Positions 1 through 9,889 of a stretch of 64,000 nt of DNA are shown here, piece by piece. A program made the position numbers and the translations under genes. The stretch's first letter is position 1. Each line of letters starts with the position of its first letter. Origin of the DNA: JAJYSO01 sp964451785 (GTDB taxonomy: Bacteria; Bacteroidota; Bacteroidia; Flavobacteriales; Flavobacteriaceae); contig CAYVJG010000010.1 in the NCBI GenBank assembly GCA_964451785.1, positions 1 through 64,000 of the forward strand, read 5' to 3'. The notes beneath the pieces were generated by a model. It worked only from the letters and a program-made list of their open reading frames with translations, made no database searches and had not been told where the DNA came from.

Positions 1-400
1 AAATAATAATAAGATATTATATTTTATAATTTTAATATATGTCTAAATTATAAAAATTTTATTTTTTAAATATATTGGATAAACTTGTTTGATTTTTCTT
101 TATAAAATAATATAGTTTAATTTATAAATTTTAATCACACTGATTTACTTTAAATTATAATTTCTATTTTGTATTTTAAATAGTTTGATAAAGTTGATTG
201 TAAATTTAACAATTTTAAATCCTGTTTTTGTAAGTGTAATTTTGAATGGAATTGTTGATAACTGCAAAATTTAAAATTGAACTAAGAAAAATACCTGGCT
301 TTTTAGTGGTTTTTTGGGGGAGCACTTTGTGAGTTATTGGCTACCTTTGTCGAAGTTTTTTTAGGCTTGTTTGTCGTAATTTATTTAAAGGAGAACTTTT
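1..400. other. Very AT-rich gene-free stretch
   Basis: No credible reading frame is visible. The first 250 bases are almost entirely A and T, much poorer in G and C than the genes around them. The only signal I can support is a promoter-like box near the right end (342-349). This could be an ordinary long intergenic region or the edge of a decayed or acquired segment; the gene to the left is outside the window. Confidence 0.6.
342..349 (+). promoter_or_regulatory. TAnnTTTG -7 promoter box
   Basis: TACCTTTG is an exact match to the Bacteroidota -7 consensus TAnnTTTG. It lies 51 bases before the ATG of the first gene, so a leader of about 45 bases is expected. Only the motif is seen; the transcription start is inferred. 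Confidence 0.45.
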
Positions 401-1393
401 ATGCATATAGATTTTTTTAATCCGTTTAAGGATATGATTTTTGATGATCACTTTTGCTTTTTGTCTGGTGATTTGACTACAGATAAAATGACTGTGTTTC
501 CGCAGTGGTTGATGGATCATTTTAAATTAGGTGACGAGAAAATCAGATTGATGGAAAATAGTCGGGTTAAAGAAATTCCTTACAGTGAACTTACAGTACC
601 TTGTTCGCCGCGGGTTAAGGCGGCTTTTGATCAATTGGATGTAGAGTTTCAAGAAGCTTACAAAGGAGGTTATGAGGCTATAGCCGCTTTTGATGAACAA
701 AAGCTATTTCAGTGGTCAGGTCGCATTGTGTTTGGGCTCTTGTACCTCGAATTTTTAGGCGAGTGGGAAAAATGCCAAAGCATGGGTAAACCGTTTGAAC
801 TAGCGGCTAAATTACGCGATAAGTTGGGCAAATTTCATATTATGTTGCAATCGTTGATTGAACCTGTTGAATTTGGCGAGCGCAAGCCGTGGAGTATTGT
901 CACTTTTCCACTCAAGTATTCGGCTGATATTTTGAGTTATCGCGATGATATAATCAACTTAATGTTTCAATTTGGAGTTAACGGATTTGGATTTATTGTT
1001 TCGTTTCAAGACAACGGTGTGTTTAAGGAACACGAAGCTGAGTTGTTAGAAAAAATGAAAGGACATACCTTACATCCGGTGCAGTTTGAAGAGCTGTTTG
1101 CGCGTTTTCATTACTTAGCCGATTTGCTACAATACACCCCGCAATACAGGCTTGAAGAAACGGAACAAGGCGTCAAAATAGAGGCGCTTCCTGTTGAGCA
1201 AACCAATGAACAGTTGCCTTTATTCGGCTTTTGGGTAGATGATTTCTACGCGCGTTTGTTGTCTAATTACTGGCAAGTTTACGGCATCGAAAAAGGCGAT
1301 ATTATTAAATTTCAACAGCCATTTTTGAGTTATTTAGAGCATCCTTATACAAAGGATTTTGTCAATCCTGAGAGTATTCAGCTACCATTTTAA
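401..1393 (+). CDS. Hypothetical protein, 330 aa
   Basis: I do not recognise this family. The protein is soluble, with no signal peptide or membrane segment. The N-terminus (a Cys near residue 19, then an FPxWL motif, then a PC motif near residue 68) faintly resembles the layout of HNH-like proteins, in which zinc ligands flank a (H/E)xPxWL segment, but the paired cysteines are missing, so I do not call a nuclease. The middle has a hydrophobic helix (WSGRIVFGLLYLEFLG) and the C-terminus is rich in aromatic residues. It stands alone, with its own promoter-like box upstream and a terminator hairpin downstream. The ATG follows a purine-rich AAGGAG sequence, unusually like a classical Shine-Dalgarno site. 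Confidence 0.7.
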   Translation: MHIDFFNPFKDMIFDDHFCFLSGDLTTDKMTVFPQWLMDHFKLGDEKIRLMENSRVKEIPYSELTVPCSPRVKAAFDQLDVEFQEAYKGGYEAIAAFDEQKLFQWSGRIVFGLLYLEFLGEWEKCQSMGKPFELAAKLRDKLGKFHIMLQSLIEPVEFGERKPWSIVTFPLKYSADILSYRDDIINLMFQFGVNGFGFIVSFQDNGVFKEHEAELLEKMKGHTLHPVQFEELFARFHYLADLLQYTPQYRLEETEQGVKIEALPVEQTNEQLPLFGFWVDDFYARLLSNYWQVYGIEKGDIIKFQQPFLSYLEHPYTKDFVNPESIQLPF

Positions 1394-1417
1394 GCGCGCT
1401 GGTTAATAATAGAGCAT

Positions 1418-1462
1418 AAAGGCTGTTTGTCTTCTTTTACTATAGAGAGGCAAACAGCCTTT
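1418..1462. terminator. Terminator hairpin after the first gene
   Basis: Perfect 12-base arms (AAAGGCTGTTTG and its complement) enclose a 21-base loop, 25 bases after the stop codon. No long T-run follows, so efficiency is uncertain. Confidence 0.6.
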
Positions 1463-1534
1463 ATTGATTCAGTTTTACCGCTTAAATTACTTTTAAATGA
1501 TAAGCTTTTCAGCTACCTTGCACTTAAAAAGTAG

Positions 1535-2179
1535 ATGGAAGAAAATTTAGCAAATCAACGTCAATCTTATGAAAAATCTGAATTGTCGGCCGATAGTTTA
1601 ACGGCGCATCCTATGTTGTTGTTTAAACGATGGTTTGACGAAGTCGAGCAATTCGATAAAACTTCAGAAAACAACGCCATGACTGTTAGCGCTATTGACG
1701 CTGAGGGGTATCCTAAAAACCGAATCGTTTTACTTAAAAAGTTCAACGATGATGGATTTATATTTTATACCAATTACACCAGCGAAAAAGGGGAGGCGCT
1801 TATCGCTAATCCTAAAGTGTCTTTATCTTTCTTCTGGCCCAGTGTAGAGCGTCAGGTGATAGTCAAGGGAATAGCGGTAAAAGTGAGTGCAGAAGAGTCT
1901 GATGCTTATTTTGCATCGCGTCCACGCGGCAGTCAATTAGGCGCTTGGACTTCTCATCAAAGTCGGCCTATTGAAAATCGTCAAGTTTTAGCCGATCGTT
2001 TGGCTGAATTAAAACAGCGTTTTGAAGGTCAAGATATTCCGCGTCCTGAATTTTGGGGGGGCTTTTTAGTGGAGCCCAAATCTATAGAATTTTGGCAGGG
2101 GCGGCCCAATCGTTTACACGATCGATTTAAATACAGTTTTGATGGTAAACAATGGCAAGTTCAGCGATTAGCACCTTAA
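1535..2179 (+). CDS. pdxH: Pyridoxamine 5'-phosphate oxidase
   Basis: FMN-dependent enzyme that oxidises pyridoxamine or pyridoxine 5'-phosphate to pyridoxal 5'-phosphate, the last step of vitamin B6 synthesis and salvage; cytoplasmic dimer. The 214-residue length is normal. Visible signatures are the FMN-binding RIVLLK segment (63-68), RPRGSQLGAW (129-138), and the C-terminal block EFWQGRPNRLHDR (185-197) ending in the typical RLAP. It is a single gene with its own terminator upstream. The ATG is the first in frame and is preceded by a promoter-like CTACCTTGC about 20 bases earlier. Confidence 0.96.
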   Translation: MEENLANQRQSYEKSELSADSLTAHPMLLFKRWFDEVEQFDKTSENNAMTVSAIDAEGYPKNRIVLLKKFNDDGFIFYTNYTSEKGEALIANPKVSLSFFWPSVERQVIVKGIAVKVSAEESDAYFASRPRGSQLGAWTSHQSRPIENRQVLADRLAELKQRFEGQDIPRPEFWGGFLVEPKSIEFWQGRPNRLHDRFKYSFDGKQWQVQRLAP

Positions 2180-2320
2180 ATTTAGTATAAACAGACTATT
2201 TTTTTTTGATTTTGACGTAAAACCTAGCTGAAAGTTGTATAAATAATTCTATTTTTACCTAAAAACGCCTTGTTGTGTGTGAGGATTCTTATTTAATTGC
2301 GGTAACATCCTAATTTTTGT

Positions 2321-4384
2321 ATGACTAAAATAAAAAATAAATATATAAATAGAGAAATCAGTTGGCTGCATTTTAATGCACGCGTTTTGCAAGAGGCGGC
2401 TGATGAAAATGTGCCTTTGTTAGAGCGTTTACGATTTTTGGGGATTTTTTCAAATAACTTAGATGAATTTTTTAAAGTGCGTTATGCCACGGTTAAGCGC
2501 ATTCAACAATCTGGCAAGAAAGGCAAAAAAGTGCTGGGCGGATATGAGGCTGATAAACTAATGAAACAAATTACACAATTTGTCATAGAGCAGCAGAGTG
2601 AGAGTCTCGAAATTCTCGATCATATTCAAAAAGATTTGCGTAAACACAACATCTTTTTTATTCGTGAAAATGAGGTTAATGAAGCGCAAGCGCAGTTTAT
2701 TAAAGATTATTTTTTGCGTAAAGTCAGCCCGGCTTTAGTAACTATAATTCTCAATGATCTCAAAGAATCTGCCCGACTCAAAGACGGTGCGGCTTATTTG
2801 GCAGTACGCATGGAACTCAAAGAAAATAGCCATCTCGAAAAACGCTACATTCTTATTGAAATCCCACGTGAAATTGATCGATTTGTAGAAATCCCTTCTG
2901 AAGATGGCAATAAGTACATCATTATTCTAGACGATTTAATTCGCTATAACTTAAAAAGTCTATTCAGTATTTTCGATTACGAAAGCTTGTCAGCACACAT
3001 GATTAAGATTACGCGTGATGCAGAGTTGGAAATGGGAGGCGATTTGAGCAAAAGTTATATCGACAAGTTAATGTCAAGTGTCAAAGGTCGTGTTGAAGGG
3101 CAGCCTGTTCGATTTGTGTATGATGCTGAAATAGAAAAAGATACGCTTGAGTTTTTGCTTTTGAAAACCGGTATTGATGATACCGATAGTATCATTCCGG
3201 GCGGGCGTTATCACAACCGACGCGACTATATGAAATTCCCTAATCTAGGGGCTAAAAACTTATTGTATCCTACCTTTAGTTCCATGCCAATTAAAGGTTT
3301 AACTATTGAAGGTAGCTTACTGCAGCGCATATCAGAACGCGATTATCTGCAATATGTGCCTTATCACACCTTTTCTTACACCATACGTTTTTTACGCGAG
3401 TCAGCCATTGACCCTAAAGTGCAATCTATTAAGATTACTATTTATCGATTGGCCGAGTTTTCACATATTGCCAGTTCTTTGATTAATGCGGTGCGTAATG
3501 GTAAAAAAGTAACGGTGGTTATTGAGCTGCGTGCGCGTTTTGACGAAGCTAATAATATTAGTTATGCTGAACAAATGCAGCGCGAAGGTGTGAACTTGAT
3601 TTTTGGTGTGCCCGGCTTAAAAGTACATGGAAAAACCTGTGTGATTGAGCGATTGGAACACAAAAAAATTAAGCGCTATGGATTTATTAGTACAGGTAAC
3701 TTTAATGAAAATACTGCTAAACTCTATACCGATTACAACCTGTTTACAGCAAATCAAGAAATTTTAGCCGATGTCGATAAGTTGTTTGACTTTTTTGAAA
3801 CCAATTATAAGGTCAACCATTATAAACACCTTATCGTTTCACCGCATTATTCCAGACGTCGATTTGAAGCATTAATCGATAATGAAATTGCTAATGCGCG
3901 TCATGGAAAGAGTAGTGGAATCCGTTTAAAATTGAATAGTTTGTCGGATTACCGCATGATTGACAAGTTGTATGAAGCGAGTAGAGCCGGCGTAAAAATC
4001 AAGATGATTGTGCGGGGCATTTGCTCGTTGATTCCGGGGATTCCGGGAATGAGTGAAAATATTGAAGCCATTAGTATTGTAGATCGGTATTTAGAGCATC
4101 CGCGATTGATGATATTTGAAAATGGCGGGAATCGCAAAATGTATATTTCATCAGCAGATTGGATGACGCGGAATTTAGACTATCGCGTAGAAGTGTCGTG
4201 CCCGATTTATCAAGAAGACATTCAACAAGAATTGTTAGATACCTTTGAAATTTGCTGGAGTGACAATGTGAAAGCACGTGATTTTGGCGCTAAACTAGTT
4301 AATGATTATCGCCATAACAATTTGCCTAAAACACGTAGTCAATTTGCAACCTATAATTATTACGCTAAAAAATTGACACTATAA
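2321..4384 (+). CDS. ppk1: Polyphosphate kinase 1
   Basis: Reversibly polymerises the gamma-phosphate of ATP into inorganic polyphosphate. The 687-residue length matches the family. The N-terminal domain starts with the typical NREISWLHFNARVL. The two phospholipase-D-like catalytic halves are present: the autophosphorylated histidine is H436 in VHGKT (H435 in E. coli) and the second is H593 in LEHPR (H592 in E. coli). The GFISTGNFNE and SSADWMTRN blocks are also present. It lies 35 bases before an exopolyphosphatase gene, so synthesis and degradation of polyphosphate are probably co-transcribed, as in many bacteria. Confidence 0.97.
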   Translation: MTKIKNKYINREISWLHFNARVLQEAADENVPLLERLRFLGIFSNNLDEFFKVRYATVKRIQQSGKKGKKVLGGYEADKLMKQITQFVIEQQSESLEILDHIQKDLRKHNIFFIRENEVNEAQAQFIKDYFLRKVSPALVTIILNDLKESARLKDGAAYLAVRMELKENSHLEKRYILIEIPREIDRFVEIPSEDGNKYIIILDDLIRYNLKSLFSIFDYESLSAHMIKITRDAELEMGGDLSKSYIDKLMSSVKGRVEGQPVRFVYDAEIEKDTLEFLLLKTGIDDTDSIIPGGRYHNRRDYMKFPNLGAKNLLYPTFSSMPIKGLTIEGSLLQRISERDYLQYVPYHTFSYTIRFLRESAIDPKVQSIKITIYRLAEFSHIASSLINAVRNGKKVTVVIELRARFDEANNISYAEQMQREGVNLIFGVPGLKVHGKTCVIERLEHKKIKRYGFISTGNFNENTAKLYTDYNLFTANQEILADVDKLFDFFETNYKVNHYKHLIVSPHYSRRRFEALIDNEIANARHGKSSGIRLKLNSLSDYRMIDKLYEASRAGVKIKMIVRGICSLIPGIPGMSENIEAISIVDRYLEHPRLMIFENGGNRKMYISSADWMTRNLDYRVEVSCPIYQEDIQQELLDTFEICWSDNVKARDFGAKLVNDYRHNNLPKTRSQFATYNYYAKKLTL

Positions 4385-4419
4385 ATTATCAAATTAAACT
4401 AACTAAACAAAAACCATTT

Positions 4420-5313
4420 ATGATTGTAAAACGTTATGCTGCCATAGATATAGGCTCAAATGCTGTGCGCCTTTTAATTAATACTGTTGCTGAAGCCGAA
4501 AGTACCGCCCCTGTTTTTAAAAAAGCAGCTTTAGTGCGCGTACCTATCCGATTGGGAGCCGATGTGTTTACGGAAGGTAAAATATCTGATCAGAATTTTG
4601 AACGCATGTTGCAAACTATGGAAGCGTTTAAGTTGTTGATGCAAGCGCATAATATTGATTGTTATAAAGCGTGTGGAACTTCGGCTATGCGCGATGCTAA
4701 AAATGGAAAAGCATTGACGGATTTTATCAAGGAACGCAGTGGTATTTCTATTGAGATTATCGATGGGCAACACGAAGCTGCTTTTATTGCGGCTACTGAT
4801 TTACGCGAATTGATAAAGTCGGATCGAACCTATTTATATGTAGATGTAGGTGGGGGAAGCACTGAGTTTACTGTGTTTTCTAAAGGGAAAAGCATCGCCT
4901 CAAAATCGTTTAAACTCGGAACCGTTCGTTTGTTAAATGGTATGGTAAATCCTAAATTATGGCAAGAGGCCGAAGCTTGGATTACGCAGCATACGCATAA
5001 GTTTAAAACAGTGCGAATGATAGGCACCGGAGGAAATATCAACCATATTTTTAAACACAGTGGTCGCGAAAAAGGACATCCGTTGACCTACGCTTATCTA
5101 GCTGATTATTACAAAATGATTCAACAATTGACGTATGAAGAGCGCGTTACTCAGCTAGAGATGAAGCTGGATCGAGCTGATGTAATTGTGCCCGCAACCA
5201 AAATATATTTGTCAGCAATGAAATGGTCTAAAGCAAGAAAAATTTATGTCCCTAAAATAGGGTTAGCCGACGGAATCATTAAAACCTTGTATAATGAAAA
5301 TCAACTCAATTAA
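4420..5313 (+). CDS. ppx: Ppx/GppA-family exopolyphosphatase
   Basis: Removes terminal phosphates from polyphosphate, or the 5'-gamma-phosphate from pppGpp. It has the ASKHA actin-like fold: phosphate-1 motif AAIDIGSNAVRLL at residues 7-19 and phosphate-2 motif DVGGGSTEF at 142-150. At 297 residues it is the short form, lacking the C-terminal HD domain of E. coli Ppx and GppA. It sits 35 bases after ppk1 on the same strand. Its stop codon overlaps by 4 bases the stop of the convergent holB gene. Ppx versus GppA specificity cannot be decided from sequence; the ppk1 neighbour favours polyphosphate. Confidence 0.93.
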   Translation: MIVKRYAAIDIGSNAVRLLINTVAEAESTAPVFKKAALVRVPIRLGADVFTEGKISDQNFERMLQTMEAFKLLMQAHNIDCYKACGTSAMRDAKNGKALTDFIKERSGISIEIIDGQHEAAFIAATDLRELIKSDRTYLYVDVGGGSTEFTVFSKGKSIASKSFKLGTVRLLNGMVNPKLWQEAEAWITQHTHKFKTVRMIGTGGNINHIFKHSGREKGHPLTYAYLADYYKMIQQLTYEERVTQLEMKLDRADVIVPATKIYLSAMKWSKARKIYVPKIGLADGIIKTLYNENQLN

Positions 5314-6485
5314 TTTTTAGAAGGGACTTGTTCTTTTTTGTGAATTAAACGGGTCAGTTGAATCGATAAATCCGATAAAATCAGTTTAGAGTTTCCATTG
5401 CGTTCAATATGATAAATGGCATCTTCTATAGCTTTTGTGATTTCCCTAATGTTGCCACCGTGTATAAAAGGAGCAAAGTTTTCTAATTTAAATCCAGGGG
5501 TTTTGGGTTGTAGATAAACCAATCGATCTGCTTTGTAATTAAGCAATAAGGCTTGGCGCATAAAGTCAAGGCAGTAGTTTAAAAACTGTTTTTGTGTTTC
5601 TCTTCCTGAAGCGGCGATTTCTTCAGCCCAATCAAAGAGCTTGATGATAGAGCCTTTGTTTCCTTTGGCTTTAAAAGCGGTGCGCACCCAAGTGATGAAC
5701 CATTTTTCAAACGGATTGTCTTCGTCAGTTTCATTGAGTAGCTGTAGGGCGCGCGCATAATTACCATCAGCTTGAAATGCCGTGCGCTGAGCTTGGTCAG
5801 CTGAGCAATTAAAGCGTTCAATAAGTGTATTCTTGATGATTTCTTCACCCAGCTTGGGGAAAACTAATTTTTGACAACGCGAGCGAATAGTTTGTAATAT
5901 CTGACTTTCATCTTCAGTGATTAAAATGAAGACTGTTTTGGCAGGTGGTTCTTCAATCAGCTTTAATAAATAATTAGCCGTGCGGATATTCATCAATTCG
6001 GCATGCCAGATAATCATCACCTTATAACCGCCTTCGTAAGCTTTGAGCGATAAACTTTGGGTGATGTCTTTGGCATCGTCCAGTCCAATTTTACCTTGTT
6101 TGTTAGCAATGCCTAAACTTTGATACCAGTCAAATAAACTGCCGTAAGGCGTAGTGAGTACAAAATCTTGCCATTCTTTCATAAAATCCATGGCTTTAGC
6201 TCTGCTTTTGATGCGCGCATTGTTGGCCGAAGGAAATGAAAAATGTAAATCAGGATGGTTTAGATGCTGAAATTTCTTGTTGCAGGCTGGTGAGCCTGTG
6301 TTGTTTTTGCCATCACAATTTTGACACAATAAATATTGCGCATAGGCAATAGCCATAGGGAGGGTGCCGCTGCCATGTGATCCTACAAATAGTTGTGCGT
6401 GCGGAATGCGCCCTCTGTCGGCGGTGGCGGTTAAATGCCGCTTAATATGGTCTAGTCCTAAAATATCTGAAAATAACATCGCCAC
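5310..6485 (-). CDS. holB: DNA polymerase III delta' subunit
   Basis: Clamp-loader subunit that, with delta and tau/gamma, loads the beta clamp on DNA. AAA+ fold: the P-loop region is GSHGSGTL (35-42), lacking the GKT/S needed for ATP binding, as expected for delta'. Zinc-ligand cysteines C54, C57 and C68 follow, and the SRC motif of the arginine-finger position is seen in TIRSRCQKLVFP. The conserved start FSDILGLDHIKRHL is typical of Bacteroidota homologues. 391 residues is within the family range. ATG at either residue 1 or residue 3 is possible. It is convergent with ppx and overlaps it by 4 bases. Confidence 0.92.
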   Translation of the reverse strand: MAMLFSDILGLDHIKRHLTATADRGRIPHAQLFVGSHGSGTLPMAIAYAQYLLCQNCDGKNNTGSPACNKKFQHLNHPDLHFSFPSANNARIKSRAKAMDFMKEWQDFVLTTPYGSLFDWYQSLGIANKQGKIGLDDAKDITQSLSLKAYEGGYKVMIIWHAELMNIRTANYLLKLIEEPPAKTVFILITEDESQILQTIRSRCQKLVFPKLGEEIIKNTLIERFNCSADQAQRTAFQADGNYARALQLLNETDEDNPFEKWFITWVRTAFKAKGNKGSIIKLFDWAEEIAASGRETQKQFLNYCLDFMRQALLLNYKADRLVYLQPKTPGFKLENFAPFIHGGNIREITKAIEDAIYHIERNGNSKLILSDLSIQLTRLIHKKEQVPSKN

Positions 6486-7077
6486 GAAAATACTTATTTT
6501 GATTGAGACTAAAAACTGAATTTTGAGATTTGAACATATTTGTTGCAGCAGCGTAAAAGTCGCCTCTTAAAGTTAAAACACTTAAAGTTTAGCGGAGGAT
6601 ATAAATTGAAAATCAGATAATTATGTGTTTAAATACATAGTGTTATTCGTTTTTAATTGTTTGATAATCAGCTATATAATGCAGTTAGTGATTAATAATG
6701 ATTTGTGCACTCTCTTTGTTGTTGAACACCCTTCGGGGTTCAGTAAGAGAAGGTTTGCCTTACCCTGCACTGCACTTCGTTTATACAGGGTTAATCAGAT
6801 TAAAGACCTTCGGACTTTTAAAGTATACTTCTGTTTATAGTTACAACCAATCATGTAATGGTTGAATATGGATAACCCCAAGTGTAACTCGGGGCATTGA
6901 GATTATCGTGCCTTACAGAACTACGAAGTAGTTCAATAATAAATATTGAGGTGAAATGATTTTGAAATTTGAGTAGTAAATTCTGATAGTTAGTGGTTTA
7001 GAGTTGTTATTTGGAATTATTTTTATAAAAAATACCATCTGAAATAAGAATTTATTACATTCGCAAAAATTTGATTT
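6486..7077. other. 592-base gene-free region with serial hairpins
   Basis: Between the divergent holB and pgk genes. It holds a 95-base hairpin module (6724-6818, annotated separately) followed by further small stem-loops, such as CCCC/GGGG around 6878-6896 and a perfect GAACTAC-GAA-GTAGTTC near 6918-6934. A 71-codon reading frame runs through the hairpins, but its composition is just the repeat and I do not consider it a gene. The pgk promoter is probably TACATTCG, about 14 bases before its start. A small structured RNA cannot be excluded. Confidence 0.5.
6724..6818 (+). repeat. Interspersed hairpin module, copy A
   Basis: Serial stem-loops: GAACACC/GGGGTTC with a CTTC loop (6724-6741), AAGG/CCTT (6750-6761), ACCCTG/CAGGGT (6762-6791), the linker TTAATCAGATTAAA, and AAAG-CC/GG-CTTT with a TTC loop (6802-6818). 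The same order of outer hairpins and linker recurs at 18306-18398 with different stem bases, so structure is conserved more than sequence. Confidence 0.6.
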
Positions 7078-8265
7078 ATGCATACACTTAACGACTATAA
7101 TTTTAAAGATAAGAAAGCCCTCGTACGCGTGGACTTCAATGTTCCTTTAAACGATAAATTTGAAGTAACCGATGCCACTCGCATCCAATCAGCAGCCCCA
7201 ACTGTTAAGAAAATCCTTGCTGATGGTGGCGCTGTAGTTTTAATGTCTCATTTAGGTCGCCCTAAAGGAAAAGAAGATAAGTTTTCATTAAAACACATTG
7301 TCAATAAAGTTTCAGAACTTTTAGGTGTAGAGGTTAAGTTTGCTGATGATTGCATTGGTGATGCCGCACTACAAGCTTCTCAAAATTTAAAGTCTGGAGA
7401 GGTGTTGTTGTTAGAAAATCTGCGTTTCCACTCTGAGGAAAAAGCTGGCGATGTTGAGTTTGCTAAGGCTTTAGCGCAACACGGTGATATTTATGTCAAC
7501 GATGCTTTTGGAACCGCTCACCGCGCTCATGCCTCAACAGCAGTCATTGCTCAATTTTTTGAGGATAAATGTTTAGGTCTGTTGTTAGCTAAAGAAATTG
7601 AAAACCTCGATAAAGTACTCAATTCTTCTGAAAAACCGGTAACAGCTATTTTGGGAGGAGCAAAAGTGTCTTCTAAAATTACTGTGATTGAAAACATACT
7701 TGATAAAATTGACAATTTGATTATTGGTGGCGGAATGACCTATACCTTTATTCAAGCTCAAGGGGGTAAGATAGGGGATTCGTTAGCTGAACCTGACTAT
7801 GAAAAACTAGCCTTAGAAATTATCGAAAAAGCTAAAGCTAAAAATGTCAAATTACATTTGGCAGTTGATTGTGTGGCCGCTGATGGATTTTCTAATGATG
7901 CCGCAAGACATGCTGAAGATGTGACCGCTATTTCTGACAACTGGATGGGCTTAGATATAGGTCCTGAAACAGCAAAGAAATTTGCCGCTGTTATCGCTGA
8001 TTCAAAAATTATCCTTTGGAATGGTCCTATGGGCGTTTTTGAATTTGAAAACTTTGCTACTGGTACTAAAGCTGTAGGAAATGCTATTGCTGAAGCTACT
8101 AAAAACGGAGCCTTTTCTTTAGTGGGTGGAGGAGATAGTGTTGCTGCTGCTAAACAATTTGGGCTAGAAGATAAAGTGAGTTATATCTCAACTGGTGGGG
8201 GAGCCATGTTAGAAATGCTCGAAGGAAAAACTTTACCTGGCATTGCAGCTCTAAGTGAAAATTAA
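7078..8265 (+). CDS. pgk: Phosphoglycerate kinase
   Basis: Glycolytic and gluconeogenic enzyme that interconverts 1,3-bisphosphoglycerate + ADP and 3-phosphoglycerate + ATP in the cytoplasm. 395 residues, standard bacterial length. Visible motifs are RVDFNVPL (17-24), SHLGRPKG (57-64), the GGAKVSSKI segment, and the C-terminal nucleotide-binding GGGDSVAA (350-357) and STGGGA. It heads a probable three-gene unit with mltD and a DUF4837 lipoprotein, each gap 26 bases; no functional link is evident beyond shared transcription. Confidence 0.98.
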   Translation: MHTLNDYNFKDKKALVRVDFNVPLNDKFEVTDATRIQSAAPTVKKILADGGAVVLMSHLGRPKGKEDKFSLKHIVNKVSELLGVEVKFADDCIGDAALQASQNLKSGEVLLLENLRFHSEEKAGDVEFAKALAQHGDIYVNDAFGTAHRAHASTAVIAQFFEDKCLGLLLAKEIENLDKVLNSSEKPVTAILGGAKVSSKITVIENILDKIDNLIIGGGMTYTFIQAQGGKIGDSLAEPDYEKLALEIIEKAKAKNVKLHLAVDCVAADGFSNDAARHAEDVTAISDNWMGLDIGPETAKKFAAVIADSKIILWNGPMGVFEFENFATGTKAVGNAIAEATKNGAFSLVGGGDSVAAAKQFGLEDKVSYISTGGGAMLEMLEGKTLPGIAALSEN

Positions 8266-8291
8266 TTAACGTATAAAAATAAACCTCGTTT

Positions 8292-9863
8292 ATGAAGAGA
8301 AAGAGAGTAGCACTGGCGTGTTTGTTGGTGGGATTTGGAGTGCAAACTCATATACAGGCTCAAAGTAAACAAGATCAACCTCAGTCTAATACTGAAAAAG
8401 TTCAGGCGAAGCGGTTACCGGATTATGAAACGGTAACCCCTACGCCTGAAATTTCAGTCGACTCGACTAAGCTCAAACTTAAAGATTACAAGTTTGCGGC
8501 GCGAATCGATTCTGTGTGGCAAGCTGAATTACTCAATTCGGATTTGTATCCTAAGATGCAAAGTATTTTAGAGTCGCCGTACGACAGTCAGGAATTATCA
8601 GCTTCAGATTTTCAAACGCTTTCTACAGCAACCTTAAAAGAGCGGTTAAAAATCTTAGATTCTAAAACCCCTTTTGATATTGAATATCATCCGGAATTAG
8701 AAAAGATGATTCACTTTTATTTGGGGCGAAATAAAAAAGCTATGGAGCGCTTGATGGCGCTGAGTCAATATTACTTTCCTATTTTTGAACGCGAATTGGC
8801 AAAGCGCAACATGCCACTCGAGCTCAAATATTTGCCTATTATAGAATCGGCTCTTAATCCGCAAGCTAAATCGTATGTAGGCGCGACAGGGTTATGGCAA
8901 TTTATGTTTGGTACCGCCCGTCAGGAAGGTTTAACCATAAGTAGTTACGTAGATGAACGCATGGATCCTGTTAAATCAACACAGGCAGCCGTTGGTTATT
9001 TACAAGATTTATACGATATGTTTGGCGATTGGGATTTAGCACTAGCGGCTTATAATTCAGGTCCTGGAAATGTATCGCGTGCGATTCGCCGTAGTGGAGG
9101 CGAAACAAATTATTGGAAACTCAAACGTTATTTACCACGTGAAACAGCCAATTATGTCCCTGCATTTTTAGCAGCCATGTATACTTTTAATTATGCACAA
9201 GCGCATGGATTTGATCCTTATCAACCTGAGGTGGTTTATTTTCAAACAGATACCATTCACGTTAAGCAAACCATTAAATTTGAACAAATTGAAGAAGTTA
9301 CCGGAATTGATGATGAACTGTTGGCTTTTTTAAATCCGTCTTATAAACTCAAAATTATTCCACATATTAAAGGAAAAGTGTTTGCCTTGCGTCTTCCTAT
9401 TAAAGAGCTAGGTTTGTTTATAGCTAATGAATCTGCTATTTACGGTTATACACAACAACAATTACAAGGCGAACGTTTACCGCGTTATTACGAAGCTAAT
9501 GATCGTATTCGTTATCGCGTGAGAAGCGGAGATTACCTCGGTAGGATTGCTGCTAAATTTGGGGTAAGCGTCAGCAAAATTAAACATTGGAACCACTTGA
9601 GTAGTAGCCGAATCAGAATAGGGCAACGCTTGACCATTTATCCTGAAAAACCAGTAGCTTTACTCAGTTATGGACAGTCAGTAAATCCTTCTAAATCTTC
9701 TAAAGCACCTGAACAACGTTATTATACGGTGCGTAAAGGAGATTCGTTGTGGAGTATTTCGAGAAAATTTTCTGGAATTACGGTGAGTGAAATTAAAAAG
9801 TGGAACGATATTAGCGGTAGTAATTTAAAACCGGGAATGCGGTTGAAATTATCACAAAGCTAA
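8292..9863 (+). CDS. mltD: Membrane-bound lytic murein transglycosylase D with two LysM domains
   Basis: Cleaves the glycan strands of peptidoglycan to give 1,6-anhydro-muropeptides. The N-terminus is a signal peptide (to about residue 24, IQAQ). The SLT domain covers about residues 135-310: catalytic Glu is E185 in ESALNP, followed by GATGLWQFM and AAYNSGPGNV. Two C-terminal LysM peptidoglycan-binding repeats lie at about 409-452 (RYRVRSGDYL) and 476-520 (YYTVRKGDSLWSI). The 523-residue length and domain order match MltD of Bacteroidota. It has no lipobox, so it is probably periplasmic rather than lipid-anchored. Confidence 0.94.
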   Translation: MKRKRVALACLLVGFGVQTHIQAQSKQDQPQSNTEKVQAKRLPDYETVTPTPEISVDSTKLKLKDYKFAARIDSVWQAELLNSDLYPKMQSILESPYDSQELSASDFQTLSTATLKERLKILDSKTPFDIEYHPELEKMIHFYLGRNKKAMERLMALSQYYFPIFERELAKRNMPLELKYLPIIESALNPQAKSYVGATGLWQFMFGTARQEGLTISSYVDERMDPVKSTQAAVGYLQDLYDMFGDWDLALAAYNSGPGNVSRAIRRSGGETNYWKLKRYLPRETANYVPAFLAAMYTFNYAQAHGFDPYQPEVVYFQTDTIHVKQTIKFEQIEEVTGIDDELLAFLNPSYKLKIIPHIKGKVFALRLPIKELGLFIANESAIYGYTQQQLQGERLPRYYEANDRIRYRVRSGDYLGRIAAKFGVSVSKIKHWNHLSSSRIRIGQRLTIYPEKPVALLSYGQSVNPSKSSKAPEQRYYTVRKGDSLWSISRKFSGITVSEIKKWNDISGSNLKPGMRLKLSQS

Positions 9864-9889
9864 TTATTTTTTAAATTTTTATAGACCTC

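Noticed and set aside
6625..6840. 71-codon open frame within the holB-pgk gap.
   Set aside because: Made mostly of the hairpin module sequence, with no start signals or protein-like composition.
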